Shown here piece after piece: positions 1 through 6,496 of a stretch of 10,119 bases of DNA (position 1 is its first letter; the number at the start of each line of letters is the position of its first letter). Location: the NCBI GenBank assembly GCA_934162925.1, contig CAKPJR010000040.1:1-10119 (forward strand), written 5' to 3'. Position numbers and translations under genes: made by a program. The notes under the pieces are model-generated. The model saw only the letters and a program-made list of their open reading frames with translations. It was not told the DNA's origin and ran no database searches. Source of the stretch: an uncultured Clostridia bacterium. GTDB taxonomy: Bacteria > Bacillota > Clostridia > TANB77 > CAG-508.

Positions 1-159
1 TTCTTAAATTAATTAGTTTTTCATTAAATTTCATATTTAATTCCCCTTTACTTTTTTACTAGGATTTCTCCATGATTTTATTATACTTGTTAGGCTATAA
101 ATATTCTACTAATTTATTTTTGCAATTTGTCAACTAAGGTTAACATCTACTTTTTCTCG
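1..159. other. AT-rich intergenic flank, no gene seen
   Basis: This is the stretch downstream of the minus-strand phosphoglucomutase gene. I see no convincing coding frame in it. The only structure is a weak imperfect inverted repeat at about 128-145 (TGTCAAC / GTTAACA with a 4-nt gap), lying just past the stop codon of the phosphoglucomutase gene. It could be a poor terminator, but it lacks a clear T-tract. Confidence 0.4.
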
Positions 160-1884
160 TTATTTCATCAGTTCTTTCATACCTTCAGTCACTTCATTTA
201 CTTTGTTTTTAGCATCTTCTATATTTTCTCCAGTTGCTCCCATATAAAATTTTATTTTTGGCTCTGTTCCAGATGGTCTCATACAACACCAAAAATCGTT
301 TTCTAATTCAAAATATAAAACATTTGATTTAGGTAATTCAACCTTATTTATCTCTTCTGTATTATAGTCTTTTATTGTTCCGTTTAAATAATCTCTAAAT
401 TTTAATATTTTATATTTTCCTATTGCTTTTGGTGGATTATTTCTTACATTTTCCATCATATTTTTTATTTTCTGAGCCCCATCTGCCCCTTCTAGTACTA
501 TAGACACTTGATTTTCTTGATAGTATCCATATTTTTTATACATATTTTGCATATTATCCCAAAGAGTCAATCCTTGTTTTTTATAATAAGCAGCCGCTTC
601 TGAAAGTAGCATTAATGCTATAATTCCATCTTTATCTCTTACTTTATCTCCAACTAAACAACCATAGCTTTCTTCATATCCCATTATGCATTTATAAGAG
701 TTCTCTCTTTCAAATTGTCTTATTTTAGCAGCGACGTTTTTAAAACCTGTTAATACTTCAAACAATTTAACATCATTTTCTTCACAAATTCTATCTGCCA
801 TATTAGATGAAACTATTGTTTTTATTAATGCACTTTTTTTATCTAACAAACCTTTTTCTCTTTTTTGATTTATCAAATAGTCTGCAACTGTAAGCCCTAT
901 CATATTTCCGTTAAACAATACATATTCTCCAGTTTTACTATCTTTTACATGTAAACCTATTCTATCCGCGTCTGGATCATTTGCAACCACTATATCTGCA
1001 TCAATTTCTTTTGCAAGCTTTAATGCAAGTTCAAATGCTGCAGGATCTTCTGGATTTGGATATTTTACCGTTGGAAATTTCCCATCAGGTTCAGCTTGTT
1101 CCTTAACAATATGTACATTTGTAAATCCAAGCTCGTCTAATATTCTTAATGCTAATTTTTTACCTGTCCCATGCAATGGTGTATATACTATTTTTATATC
1201 TTTTCCATACTCTTTTATAATATCTGGATTTAAAGAATTAGATTTCAAATATTTTATATATTCATTATCAATTTCTTCTCCTACTATATTATATAATCCT
1301 TTTTCTACTGCTTCTTTTTCTGAGATTTCTTTTATCTCTGAATAACTAGTAATCGCATTTACTTCTTGAGTTATTTCTACATCAACAGGATTTGAAATTT
1401 GTGCTCCGTCTTTCCAATATACTTTGTAACCATTATATTTAGGTGGATTATGACTTGCTGTTATAACTATTCCAGAAATGCAATTTAAATATCTTACAGA
1501 AAAAGATAATTCTGGTGTTGGTCTTAAAGACTCAAATCTATATGTTTTTATTCCATTTGCATTTAATATTAAACAAGCAAGTTTACTAAATTCTTGTGAC
1601 ATATTTCTTGAATCGTACGCAATTACTACTCCTCTTTTTTGTCCATTATTTTTTATAATATAATTTGCTAGCCCTTGGGTTGCTTTTCCTACTGTATATT
1701 TATTCATTCTATTTGTTCCTGCACCCACAATTCCTCTAAGACCTGCTGTACCAAATTCAAGATCTTTATAAAAGCTATCTTTTATTTCCTCATCATTTCC
1801 TGCTATCTCTTTTAATTCTTTTTTTGTCTCTTCATCAATTTCGTTACTTTCCAACCATTCTTGGTATTTTTTTAAATATTCCAT
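160..1884 (-). CDS. phosphoglucomutase / phosphomannomutase (alpha-D-phosphohexomutase)
   Basis: This 574-residue cytoplasmic enzyme interconverts hexose 1-phosphates and 6-phosphates, supplying glucose 1-phosphate for UDP-sugar synthesis. All signature loops of the alpha-D-phosphohexomutase superfamily are visible. TAGLRG lies near residues 46-51. TASHNP is at 142-147, with the phosphorylated serine at 144. The metal-binding loop DPDADR is at 303-308, the sugar-binding loop GYEESYG at 402-408 and the phosphate-binding RPSGTEPK at 536-543. The length and the N-terminal extension fit the long PgcA/YhxB-type enzymes of Firmicutes, so pgcA is the closest name, but I do not assert glucose over mannose specificity. 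The ATG is preceded by an AGGAGGA ribosome binding site. It follows the UDP-sugar pyrophosphorylase gene by 153 bp on the same strand, so the two may be co-transcribed. The frame is intact and contains no in-frame CGG codon. Confidence 0.95.
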   Translation of the reverse strand: MEYLKKYQEWLESNEIDEETKKELKEIAGNDEEIKDSFYKDLEFGTAGLRGIVGAGTNRMNKYTVGKATQGLANYIIKNNGQKRGVVIAYDSRNMSQEFSKLACLILNANGIKTYRFESLRPTPELSFSVRYLNCISGIVITASHNPPKYNGYKVYWKDGAQISNPVDVEITQEVNAITSYSEIKEISEKEAVEKGLYNIVGEEIDNEYIKYLKSNSLNPDIIKEYGKDIKIVYTPLHGTGKKLALRILDELGFTNVHIVKEQAEPDGKFPTVKYPNPEDPAAFELALKLAKEIDADIVVANDPDADRIGLHVKDSKTGEYVLFNGNMIGLTVADYLINQKREKGLLDKKSALIKTIVSSNMADRICEENDVKLFEVLTGFKNVAAKIRQFERENSYKCIMGYEESYGCLVGDKVRDKDGIIALMLLSEAAAYYKKQGLTLWDNMQNMYKKYGYYQENQVSIVLEGADGAQKIKNMMENVRNNPPKAIGKYKILKFRDYLNGTIKDYNTEEINKVELPKSNVLYFELENDFWCCMRPSGTEPKIKFYMGATGENIEDAKNKVNEVTEGMKELMK

Positions 1885-1928
1885 AAATTCCTCCTAATTA
1901 TATATATTAAATTATAGTCTAATACAAC

Positions 1929-2018
1929 GGATGTGTATAGTAGGATGTGTGATGTGTGATTTTAAAAATAAGATTTTCACAGGTCTTTCTATATTTTTCA
2001 CACTTCTCACCTCTCACT
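1929..2018 (-). repeat. GATGTGT repeats and hairpin between two sugar-nucleotide genes
   Basis: On the plus strand GATGTGT occurs three times (1930-1936, 1944-1950, 1951-1957, the last two in tandem). A TCAC-rich run (TCACAC, TCAC, TCAC) follows at 1998-2017. The two halves can fold together: GTGTG near 1954 pairs with CACAC near 1999-2003, and AAAAATA (1964-1970) pairs with TATTTTT (1992-1998), with a small bulge. On the transcribed minus strand this would sit in the leader of the phosphoglucomutase gene. It could be an attenuator, a processing site or simple-sequence drift. Confidence 0.4.
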
Positions 2019-2037
2019 GCATTTCAAATTACAATTC

Positions 2038-3286
2038 TTACAAATTTTTATAATATTTATTATACAATTCTATTGCTGTTTCTACACTATCTATACCTTC
2101 TTTATTTTTTACCGGTGCAAATTCTTCTTCTCTTTTTACTCTTAAAACTAACATCTCATCTAACTTATTAAATGCATCAAATATAAAACTTTCGAATTTA
2201 TATGCGTTTGGTTCTTCTGGTTTTATAACATTTCCATTTTCATCTAAATATGTCGCTTTTTTAAAGGCACTATGGTATGGAAGTTTTTTATTTCCTATAA
2301 TTTCTATTCCTTTTATATTAAACATATTGCAATTTATATGTGATTCTCCATATATTAAGTTGTTATTATTATCCACCGCATTTGCCATTTCTTTTGTTAT
2401 CTCTGTATATTCAATTACGCTAGGTTTTCCATTTTTTTTGCAGAATACTCCTACTTTTTCCTCTGGGCTTGCTTTTACTAATGACTTTCCAGCTTCTAAA
2501 ACTCCATTTTCTTTTGATATTCCTATTAATATTTCATCTACCATATTTGCAAGTGGATTATCTACAGGACCTATAAAAATCCATTCTACGCCTTTTTCTT
2601 GCATATCTTTAACAACATTGTTTTTAAACATTGCTTCAAAAATACCGCCATGGCCATCTGCTGCTTCCTTGATTATTCCTTCTTCATTTAAAAGAATTTT
2701 TCCTTCTGTATTGACCATAGGAAGTTCTCCTTGTATAAAGAATTTTACTGCTTCTTTTGGATAATTAAAATAATTATTTTTAGCAAAAAACTCTTCTGTT
2801 TGAGCGTTATTTTCTCTACTTGTCATTATATACCATGGAATTATTACATTATATTTTTCTTTTGCCCTTTTTAAATTATCACATAATATTTCAAATAAAG
2901 ACTTAGGATTAGGCTTTACATTTAATATATATGTTCCTTTAGGTCCATTATGTCCGAAGTCTTGTTCCTTGCCCTCCTGCCATTGTAACCACAGCAAGTT
3001 TTCCTTTTTTTATTTCTTCTATTCCCTTTTTTAAATACTCTTCTTTTTTATCCTTAGATATTTTTTCCTTTTCTATATAGTCTATTGGCTCAATTAAGTC
3101 ATTTCCTATTTCTATTTCTTTTTTTATTTGATTATATAGTTCATCTATCTGTTCAAAGTCAATATTTAAGATTTGATTTAACAGGTATTCTTTTTTAGAA
3201 TCATCTAATTTATCATATTGAGATAATAAATGTTTTTGATTGTATTTTTCTAATATATTTCTAGCCTCATCATATTTGTTTTCCAC
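2038..3286 (-). CDS. UDP-sugar pyrophosphorylase (UDPGP/UAP family), interrupted by a +1 frame break
   Basis: The product joins UTP and a sugar 1-phosphate (glucose 1-P or N-acetylglucosamine 1-P) to make a UDP-sugar in the cytoplasm. The assignment rests on the nucleotide-binding loop AGGQGTRLG...PKG (residue 103 onward), typical of the eukaryotic-like UDPGP/UAP1 family, plus GHGGIFEA and the FESFIFDAF region later. The gene is read as 110 residues, then one extra base, then 305 residues, giving 415 in total. At the break the frame meets codon CGG (2956-2954) and would stop at TAA one codon later. Omitting the C gives RLGHNGPKG, exactly the family motif. The start is GTG at 3286 with GGAG seven bases upstream; no in-frame ATG fits better. 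It has a sigma-A promoter of its own and lies upstream of the phosphoglucomutase gene, which makes its substrate. Sugar specificity cannot be told from sequence alone. Confidence 0.85.
2953..2956 (-). other. CGG-A frame-break site in the UDP-sugar pyrophosphorylase gene
   Basis: The zero frame reads CTT CGG ACA TAA, while the family sequence requires CTT (C) GGA CAT, giving Leu-Gly-His. The P-site/A-site arrangement CUU CGG A resembles the yeast Ty1 +1 site CUU AGG C, where a scarce arginine codon is skipped and glycine follows. Confidence 0.6.
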
Positions 3287-3313
3287 TTCAATTCTCCTTT
3301 CTATATTAACCTA

Positions 3314-3347
3314 TTGATATATTATATCAATTTATTTTTTTAGTCAA
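3314..3347 (-). promoter_or_regulatory. sigma-A promoter of the UDP-sugar pyrophosphorylase gene
   Basis: On the minus strand TTGACT (3347-3342) is followed by a perfect TATAAT (3326-3321) at 15-bp spacing with an extended TG (TGATATAAT). An overlapping TAATAT gives the more usual 17-bp spacing. The leader to the GTG start would be only about 25 nt and contains the GGAG ribosome binding site. The -10 lies inside a palindrome (TTGATATA-T-TATATCAA, 3314-3330), which might serve as an operator. Confidence 0.6.
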
Positions 3348-3445
3348 TAAATCTATTGTTTTTATAAATAAATTAGAATTATTATTCCTTTAGTCTGCTC
3401 TATGTTAAACGAAGTTTAAATTTAAATTGTCTCGTTCTTTGTCGG

Positions 3446-3473
3446 ATTAATGAAAAATTTATTTTTCATTAAT
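3446..3473. repeat. perfect 12-bp inverted repeat (hairpin)
   Basis: ATTAATGAAAAA (3446-3457) is exactly complementary to TTTTTCATTAAT (3462-3473) across a TTTA loop. A smaller inverted pair, AACGA / TCGTT (3408-3412 and 3432-3436), lies just to the left. No T-tract follows clearly on either strand, so a terminator is doubtful. It abuts the larger structured element at 3480, and the two may belong to one transcript. Confidence 0.55.
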
Positions 3474-3479
3474 TTGTTC

Positions 3480-3588
3480 AAAGATAACACTATTAATTTT
3501 TACAAACAATGTGTCGACAGCCCTTTGAGGCGGGGGAATACCCGTGAGCTTGGAGACCATTGTTTTTAAAATTAATATGTTATCTTTT
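3480..3588. ncRNA. candidate structured RNA or small inverted-repeat element with GC-rich core
   Basis: Two arms, 3480-3511 and 3558-3588, are complementary in three blocks (AAAGATAACA, TATTAATTTT and AAACAATG), giving about 28 base pairs with only tiny bulges. They enclose a 46-nt core (3512-3557) that is far richer in G and C than any nearby intergenic DNA. The core holds a CGGG-GGAATA-CCCG hairpin and a possible CCT-TTG-AGG hairpin. A GC-rich core kept inside an AT-rich spacer usually means conserved RNA structure; a MITE-like element with terminal inverted repeats is the main alternative. I do not recognise an Rfam family, and the strand is undetermined. Confidence 0.45.
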
Positions 3589-3665
3589 ATTATTAATCTA
3601 ATAAAAATTAATTTACAATAAATTTAATTTATGCCTCAGTAAATTCTATGGAATTATTCACACAA

Positions 3666-3709
3666 AAAGAGGTTAAAATATTGTATAAAATCAATATTTT
3701 AACCTCTTT
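3666..3709 (-). terminator. intrinsic terminator of the hypothetical gene
   Basis: An 18-bp stem (AAAGAGGTTAAAATATTG, 3666-3683, paired with 3692-3709) with an 8-nt loop starts three bases past the stop codon of the minus-strand gene. On that strand the stem ends in CCTCTTTTTG, a usable U-tract. It separates this transcript from the gene-free region to its left. Confidence 0.8.
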
Positions 3710-3711
3710 CT

Positions 3712-4230
3712 TTAATTTGCTATTTTTCTATCTTCAGTTTCTTCAAAAATCTCTTCTATTCTATGAACGCCTGATGTATTTATAATATATTCATGTAAAT
3801 CTAAAATTTCTCTTACATTATCGTTAAATGCTGTAACTTCATAACAATTAATAACAGTTATATTATTGCATTTTTTATCTTTATATTTGTTAAACATTTT
3901 ATCTAAAATTTGATTTACTTCTTTTATATATTTCTCACTTCCACTTACTATTAAATTAATTTTTTCATTTTTTTCTATTATATTTTTTAGATTTTTTTCT
4001 AAATTAAAATATTTTTTTATTTTTGTACTTTTCCAGTTTATATTTAATATATTTTGTTTTTCTTCATTATTTATTATTAAATTTGATAAAACTTTATTTA
4101 TATTTTCATTTAAATTGTATTCAAAAAATGTTTCGATTTTTGTTCCTTCATTTATCTCCTCTCTTATATTTGGTAAAATCATTGTTACCAAATGCATACT
4201 ACTTACATAGAATCCACACACTTTTTTCAT
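3712..4230 (-). CDS. hypothetical protein, 172 aa, divergent from spoIIR
   Basis: I do not recognise the function. The protein begins MKKVCGFYVSSMHLVTMILP, is rich in Lys, Asn, Glu and Ile, and has no signal peptide or clear membrane segment. Its middle has an alternating pattern that could be an alpha/beta fold, with a beta-like NLIVSGSEKY stretch (about 111-120) and TVINCYEVTAF (about 139-149). The C-terminus carries an acidic helix (RIEEIFEETEDR). An upstream in-frame ATG at 4290 is rejected because it lies inside the promoter. The ATG at 4230 has a GGGGGA ribosome binding site about nine bases upstream. The gene is monocistronic, with a strong sigma-A promoter, a possible operator and its own terminator. 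Facing spoIIR suggests, but does not show, a link to sporulation. Confidence 0.7.
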   Translation of the reverse strand: MKKVCGFYVSSMHLVTMILPNIREEINEGTKIETFFEYNLNENINKVLSNLIINNEEKQNILNINWKSTKIKKYFNLEKNLKNIIEKNEKINLIVSGSEKYIKEVNQILDKMFNKYKDKKCNNITVINCYEVTAFNDNVREILDLHEYIINTSGVHRIEEIFEETEDRKIAN

Positions 4231-4274
4231 ACTAAAAAATCCCCCATTCTCGCATTTCCCTAAGTTTTCTCTAC

Positions 4275-4309
4275 TGGTAAATTTTACCATTTATTTTAAG
4301 ATATGTCAA
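4275..4309 (-). promoter_or_regulatory. sigma-A promoter with palindrome over the -10, hypothetical gene
   Basis: On the minus strand a perfect -35 TTGACA (4309-4304) is separated by exactly 17 bp from TAAAAT (4286-4281), which also has an extended TG upstream. The -10 is covered by an inverted repeat TGGTAAA-T-TTTACCA (4275-4289), placed where a repressor could block it. The predicted transcript starts near 4274, downstream of the alternative start codon at 4290, which fixes the true start at 4230. Confidence 0.7.
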
Positions 4310-4335
4310 TTTATTTCGTACTCGTAAATTCGACA

Positions 4336-4347
4336 ATGTATACATGT
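4336..4347. promoter_or_regulatory. palindrome between the hypothetical gene and spoIIR
   Basis: ATGTATACAT (4336-4345) is a perfect 10-bp palindrome, overlapped by ACATGT (4342-4347). It lies upstream of both divergent genes, about 27 bp beyond the -35 of the minus-strand promoter. It may be a binding site for a dimeric regulator; AT-rich chance palindromes are common, so this is tentative. Confidence 0.25.
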
Positions 4348-4429
4348 ATATTTTTAAAAATTTGGTTAATACTTTTTTTAAAGAGATTTATTAACAATTT
4401 TTATACAAATTTCTATTGGAGGTTTTATA

Positions 4430-5065
4430 ATGAAAAAAATTAAAAATTTGCTTATAATAATATTACTATTATTTATATATTGTATTATATGTGCTTTTTC
4501 ATATGTCAATGCAGTATCTACAGATATACAAAATAGTGTTTTTAGGTTGCATGTTATTGCAAACAGTGATTCCGATGAAGATCAGAATTTAAAATATATA
4601 GTAAGAGATAAAGTTTTAGAATATATTAGTAGCATTTCTAATAGTTCAATGACTAAGGATGAGGTAATTGCCTTAGCTAGTGAAAATATTAATGAAATTC
4701 AAAAAATTGCTGAAAATACCATTCATGAAAACGGTTATAATTATTCCGTTAAATTAAATATAGGTAACTTTTCATTTCCTACAAAAAAATATGGTGATAT
4801 AACATTTCCTGCTGGTTTTTATGATGCATTAAAAATAGAAATAGGTGAAGCAAAAGGTCATAATTGGTGGTGCGTAATGTTCCCTCCTTTATGCTTTGTA
4901 GACGTAACAAGTGGAATAGTTCCAGAAGAATCAAAACAAACTATAAGAGATAATTTGTCTGAAGAAGAATATAAACTTCTATCAGAAAATTCAGGAAATA
5001 TGAATTTTAAGTTTAAGATTGTAGAAATGTTTCAAGACATTAGTATAAAACTAGCTCAATCTTAA
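4430..5065 (+). CDS. spoIIR: stage II sporulation protein R
   Basis: SpoIIR is made in the forespore under sigma-F and exported to the intermembrane space. There it triggers the membrane protease SpoIIGA to cleave pro-sigma-E in the mother cell. The 211-residue product is close to the usual size and intact. It has an N-terminal hydrophobic export segment (about 6-26), the family signature RLHVIANSDS (39-48) followed by DQNLKYIVRDKVL, and HNWWCVMFPPLC (144-155). The ATG has a GGAGG ribosome binding site eight bases upstream. The gene is alone on its transcript, closed by a terminator. I could not identify a convincing sigma-F promoter upstream. Its presence is good evidence that the organism forms endospores. 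Confidence 0.93.
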   Translation: MKKIKNLLIIILLLFIYCIICAFSYVNAVSTDIQNSVFRLHVIANSDSDEDQNLKYIVRDKVLEYISSISNSSMTKDEVIALASENINEIQKIAENTIHENGYNYSVKLNIGNFSFPTKKYGDITFPAGFYDALKIEIGEAKGHNWWCVMFPPLCFVDVTSGIVPEESKQTIRDNLSEEEYKLLSENSGNMNFKFKIVEMFQDISIKLAQS

Positions 5066-5115
5066 TAAAGTTATAAAAAACATTGTAAAACTTGCAATTA
5101 TATGATATATTTTTA

Positions 5116-5155
5116 ATAGTTAGAGTGTGTGCTCACACTCTAGCTATGTTTTTGT
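5116..5155 (+). terminator. intrinsic terminator after spoIIR
   Basis: The stem TAGAGTGTG / CACACTCTA (5121-5129 and 5134-5142) has a TGCT loop and is extended by ATAG / CTAT. It is followed by a run of T at 5149-5153. It lies about 50 nt past the spoIIR stop codon and separates spoIIR from murA. Confidence 0.85.
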
Positions 5156-5223
5156 TAGTCAAAAAATTTACATTTTTTTCCTACTTAACAAAAAACGCTA
5201 TTGTTCTAATATAGGGGGATTAT

Positions 5224-6496
5224 ATGGAAAAATTAGTTATTAATGGCGGAGTGCCTTTAAAAGGTGAAGTAAATATAAGTGGTGCAAAAAATTCTGCAGT
5301 AGCAATTTTACCTGCTACATTACTTATTGATGGAGTTTGCACAATCAATAACTTACCTAATATTGTAGATGTTAAACTTTCATGTGAAATTCTACAAGGC
5401 CTAGGTGCTAAAATTAAATGGTTAGACAAAAATAGTATTGAAATTGATACTAGAAATATAACAAATACAGTTGCCCCCATAGATTTAACAAGAAAATTTA
5501 GAGCTTCCTATTATTTAATAGGCTCTATGTTAGGAAGAAAAAAAGCTATAGAAGTCGGTCTTCCTGGACGGATGTAATTTGGGAGCTAGACCTATTGACC
5601 AACATATAAAAGGATTTGAATTATTAGGTGCTGAAGTTAACATTACTGGTGGAAATGTTTGTGCTACTGCTGATAAACTTATAGGAACTAATATTTATAT
5701 GGATATTGTTTCTGTCGGTGCAACTATAAATATAATGCTTGCAAGCGTTTTAGCAGAAGGTACTACTACTATAGATAATGCTGCTAAAGAACCTCACATT
5801 GTTGATATTGCTAACTTTTTAAATACAATGGGTGCAGATATTAGAGGTGCTGGAACAGATTCTATTAAAATAAATGGAGTAAAATCTCTAAAAGGTGGGC
5901 AATCTTATTCTGTTGTTCCAGATCAAATAGAAGCTGGAACATTTATGCTTGCAGCAGTTGCTTCAAAAGGAGATTTAATTATAAAAAACTGTATTCCAGA
6001 ACATTTAGATTGTGTTACTGCTAAAATTTTAGAAATTGGTGGAAATGTTGCAATAGATGGAGATAAATTAAGAGTTTGGTCTGATAAAAGACCTTCTAAA
6101 GCAGTTATTAAGACTCTTCCTTACCCAGGTTTTCCTACAGATTTGCAGCCTCAAATGGGAGTTGTCCTTTCTATTGCAGATGGAACTAGTATTATAAATG
6201 AAAGTATTTGGGAATCCAGATTTCAATATACTAATGAATTAAATAAAATGGGAGCTCAAATTACAGCTCAAGGTAAATCTGCTATATTTGAAGGTGTTGA
6301 AAGCCTTTATGGTGCTACTGTTTATTCTACAGATTTACGTGCAGGAGCAGCATTAATTATTGCTGGAATAGTTGCTCAAGGTACTACAGAAATATATAAC
6401 CTTGATCATATAGATAGAGGTTATGAAAATATAGAAGAAAAATTTAGAAATATTGGTGCAAATATTAAAAGAGTTAAGGATGAATTAGATGTTTAA
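5224..6496 (+). CDS. murA: UDP-N-acetylglucosamine 1-carboxyvinyltransferase (MurA), interrupted by a +1 frame break
   Basis: MurA transfers enolpyruvate from phosphoenolpyruvate to UDP-GlcNAc, the first committed step of peptidoglycan synthesis in the cytoplasm, and is the fosfomycin target. The repaired protein is 423 residues, normal for the family. It has GAKNSA at residues 20-25, and PGGCNLGARPIDQHIKGFE carrying the catalytic cysteine (residue 117, equivalent to Cys115 in E. coli). Further on are PDQIEAGTFM, PYPGFPTDLQPQ and TDLRAGAALIIAG. The zero frame reads GGA CGG ATG TAA at 5566-5577, directly before the cysteine codon. Dropping one base (C5569, or equally A5568) gives Gly-Gly-Cys. 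Without this, the product would be a 117-residue stub lacking the active site. The start ATG has an AGGGGG site. The 3' end overlaps the next gene by 8 bp. Most Firmicutes carry two MurA paralogues, so this copy may not be the only one. Confidence 0.9.
5569..5572 (+). other. CGG-A frame-break site at the MurA active-site loop
   Basis: The zero frame is GGA CGG ATG TAA, and the expected frame is GGA (C) GGA TGT AAT (Gly-Gly-Cys-Asn). The break is immediately 5' of the codon for the catalytic cysteine. The P-site codon here is GGA, unlike the CTT at two other sites, so P-site slippage alone is unlikely to be a common mechanism. Confidence 0.6.

Noticed and set aside
2327..2764. Plus-strand open frame of about 145 codons antisense to the pyrophosphorylase gene, and similar frames opposite spmA, rsmI and phosphoglucomutase
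   Set aside because: They are low-complexity hydrophobic shadows of well-identified genes on the other strand, without ribosome binding sites or family resemblance.
3480..3588. 6S RNA or a known riboswitch
   Set aside because: Fragments such as CCTTTGAG and GTGAGC recall 6S RNA, but the size and the one-stem architecture do not fit, and no riboswitch core motif is present.
4231..4290. Upstream in-frame ATG at 4290 giving a 192-residue version of the hypothetical protein
   Set aside because: The extension overlaps the -10 of a near-perfect sigma-A promoter on the same strand, so it would not be transcribed. The ATG at 4230 has a proper ribosome binding site.
4338..4373. Sigma-F-like promoter for spoIIR (GTATA with GGTTAATACT)
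   Set aside because: The spacing is 13 or 21 bp rather than about 15-16, and the -10 misses two key positions. It is too weak to report.
5185..5212. TTAACA-16-TAATAT as a sigma-A promoter for murA
   Set aside because: Transcription would begin within a few bases of the start codon and cut off the AGGGGG ribosome binding site, so it is unlikely to be functional.
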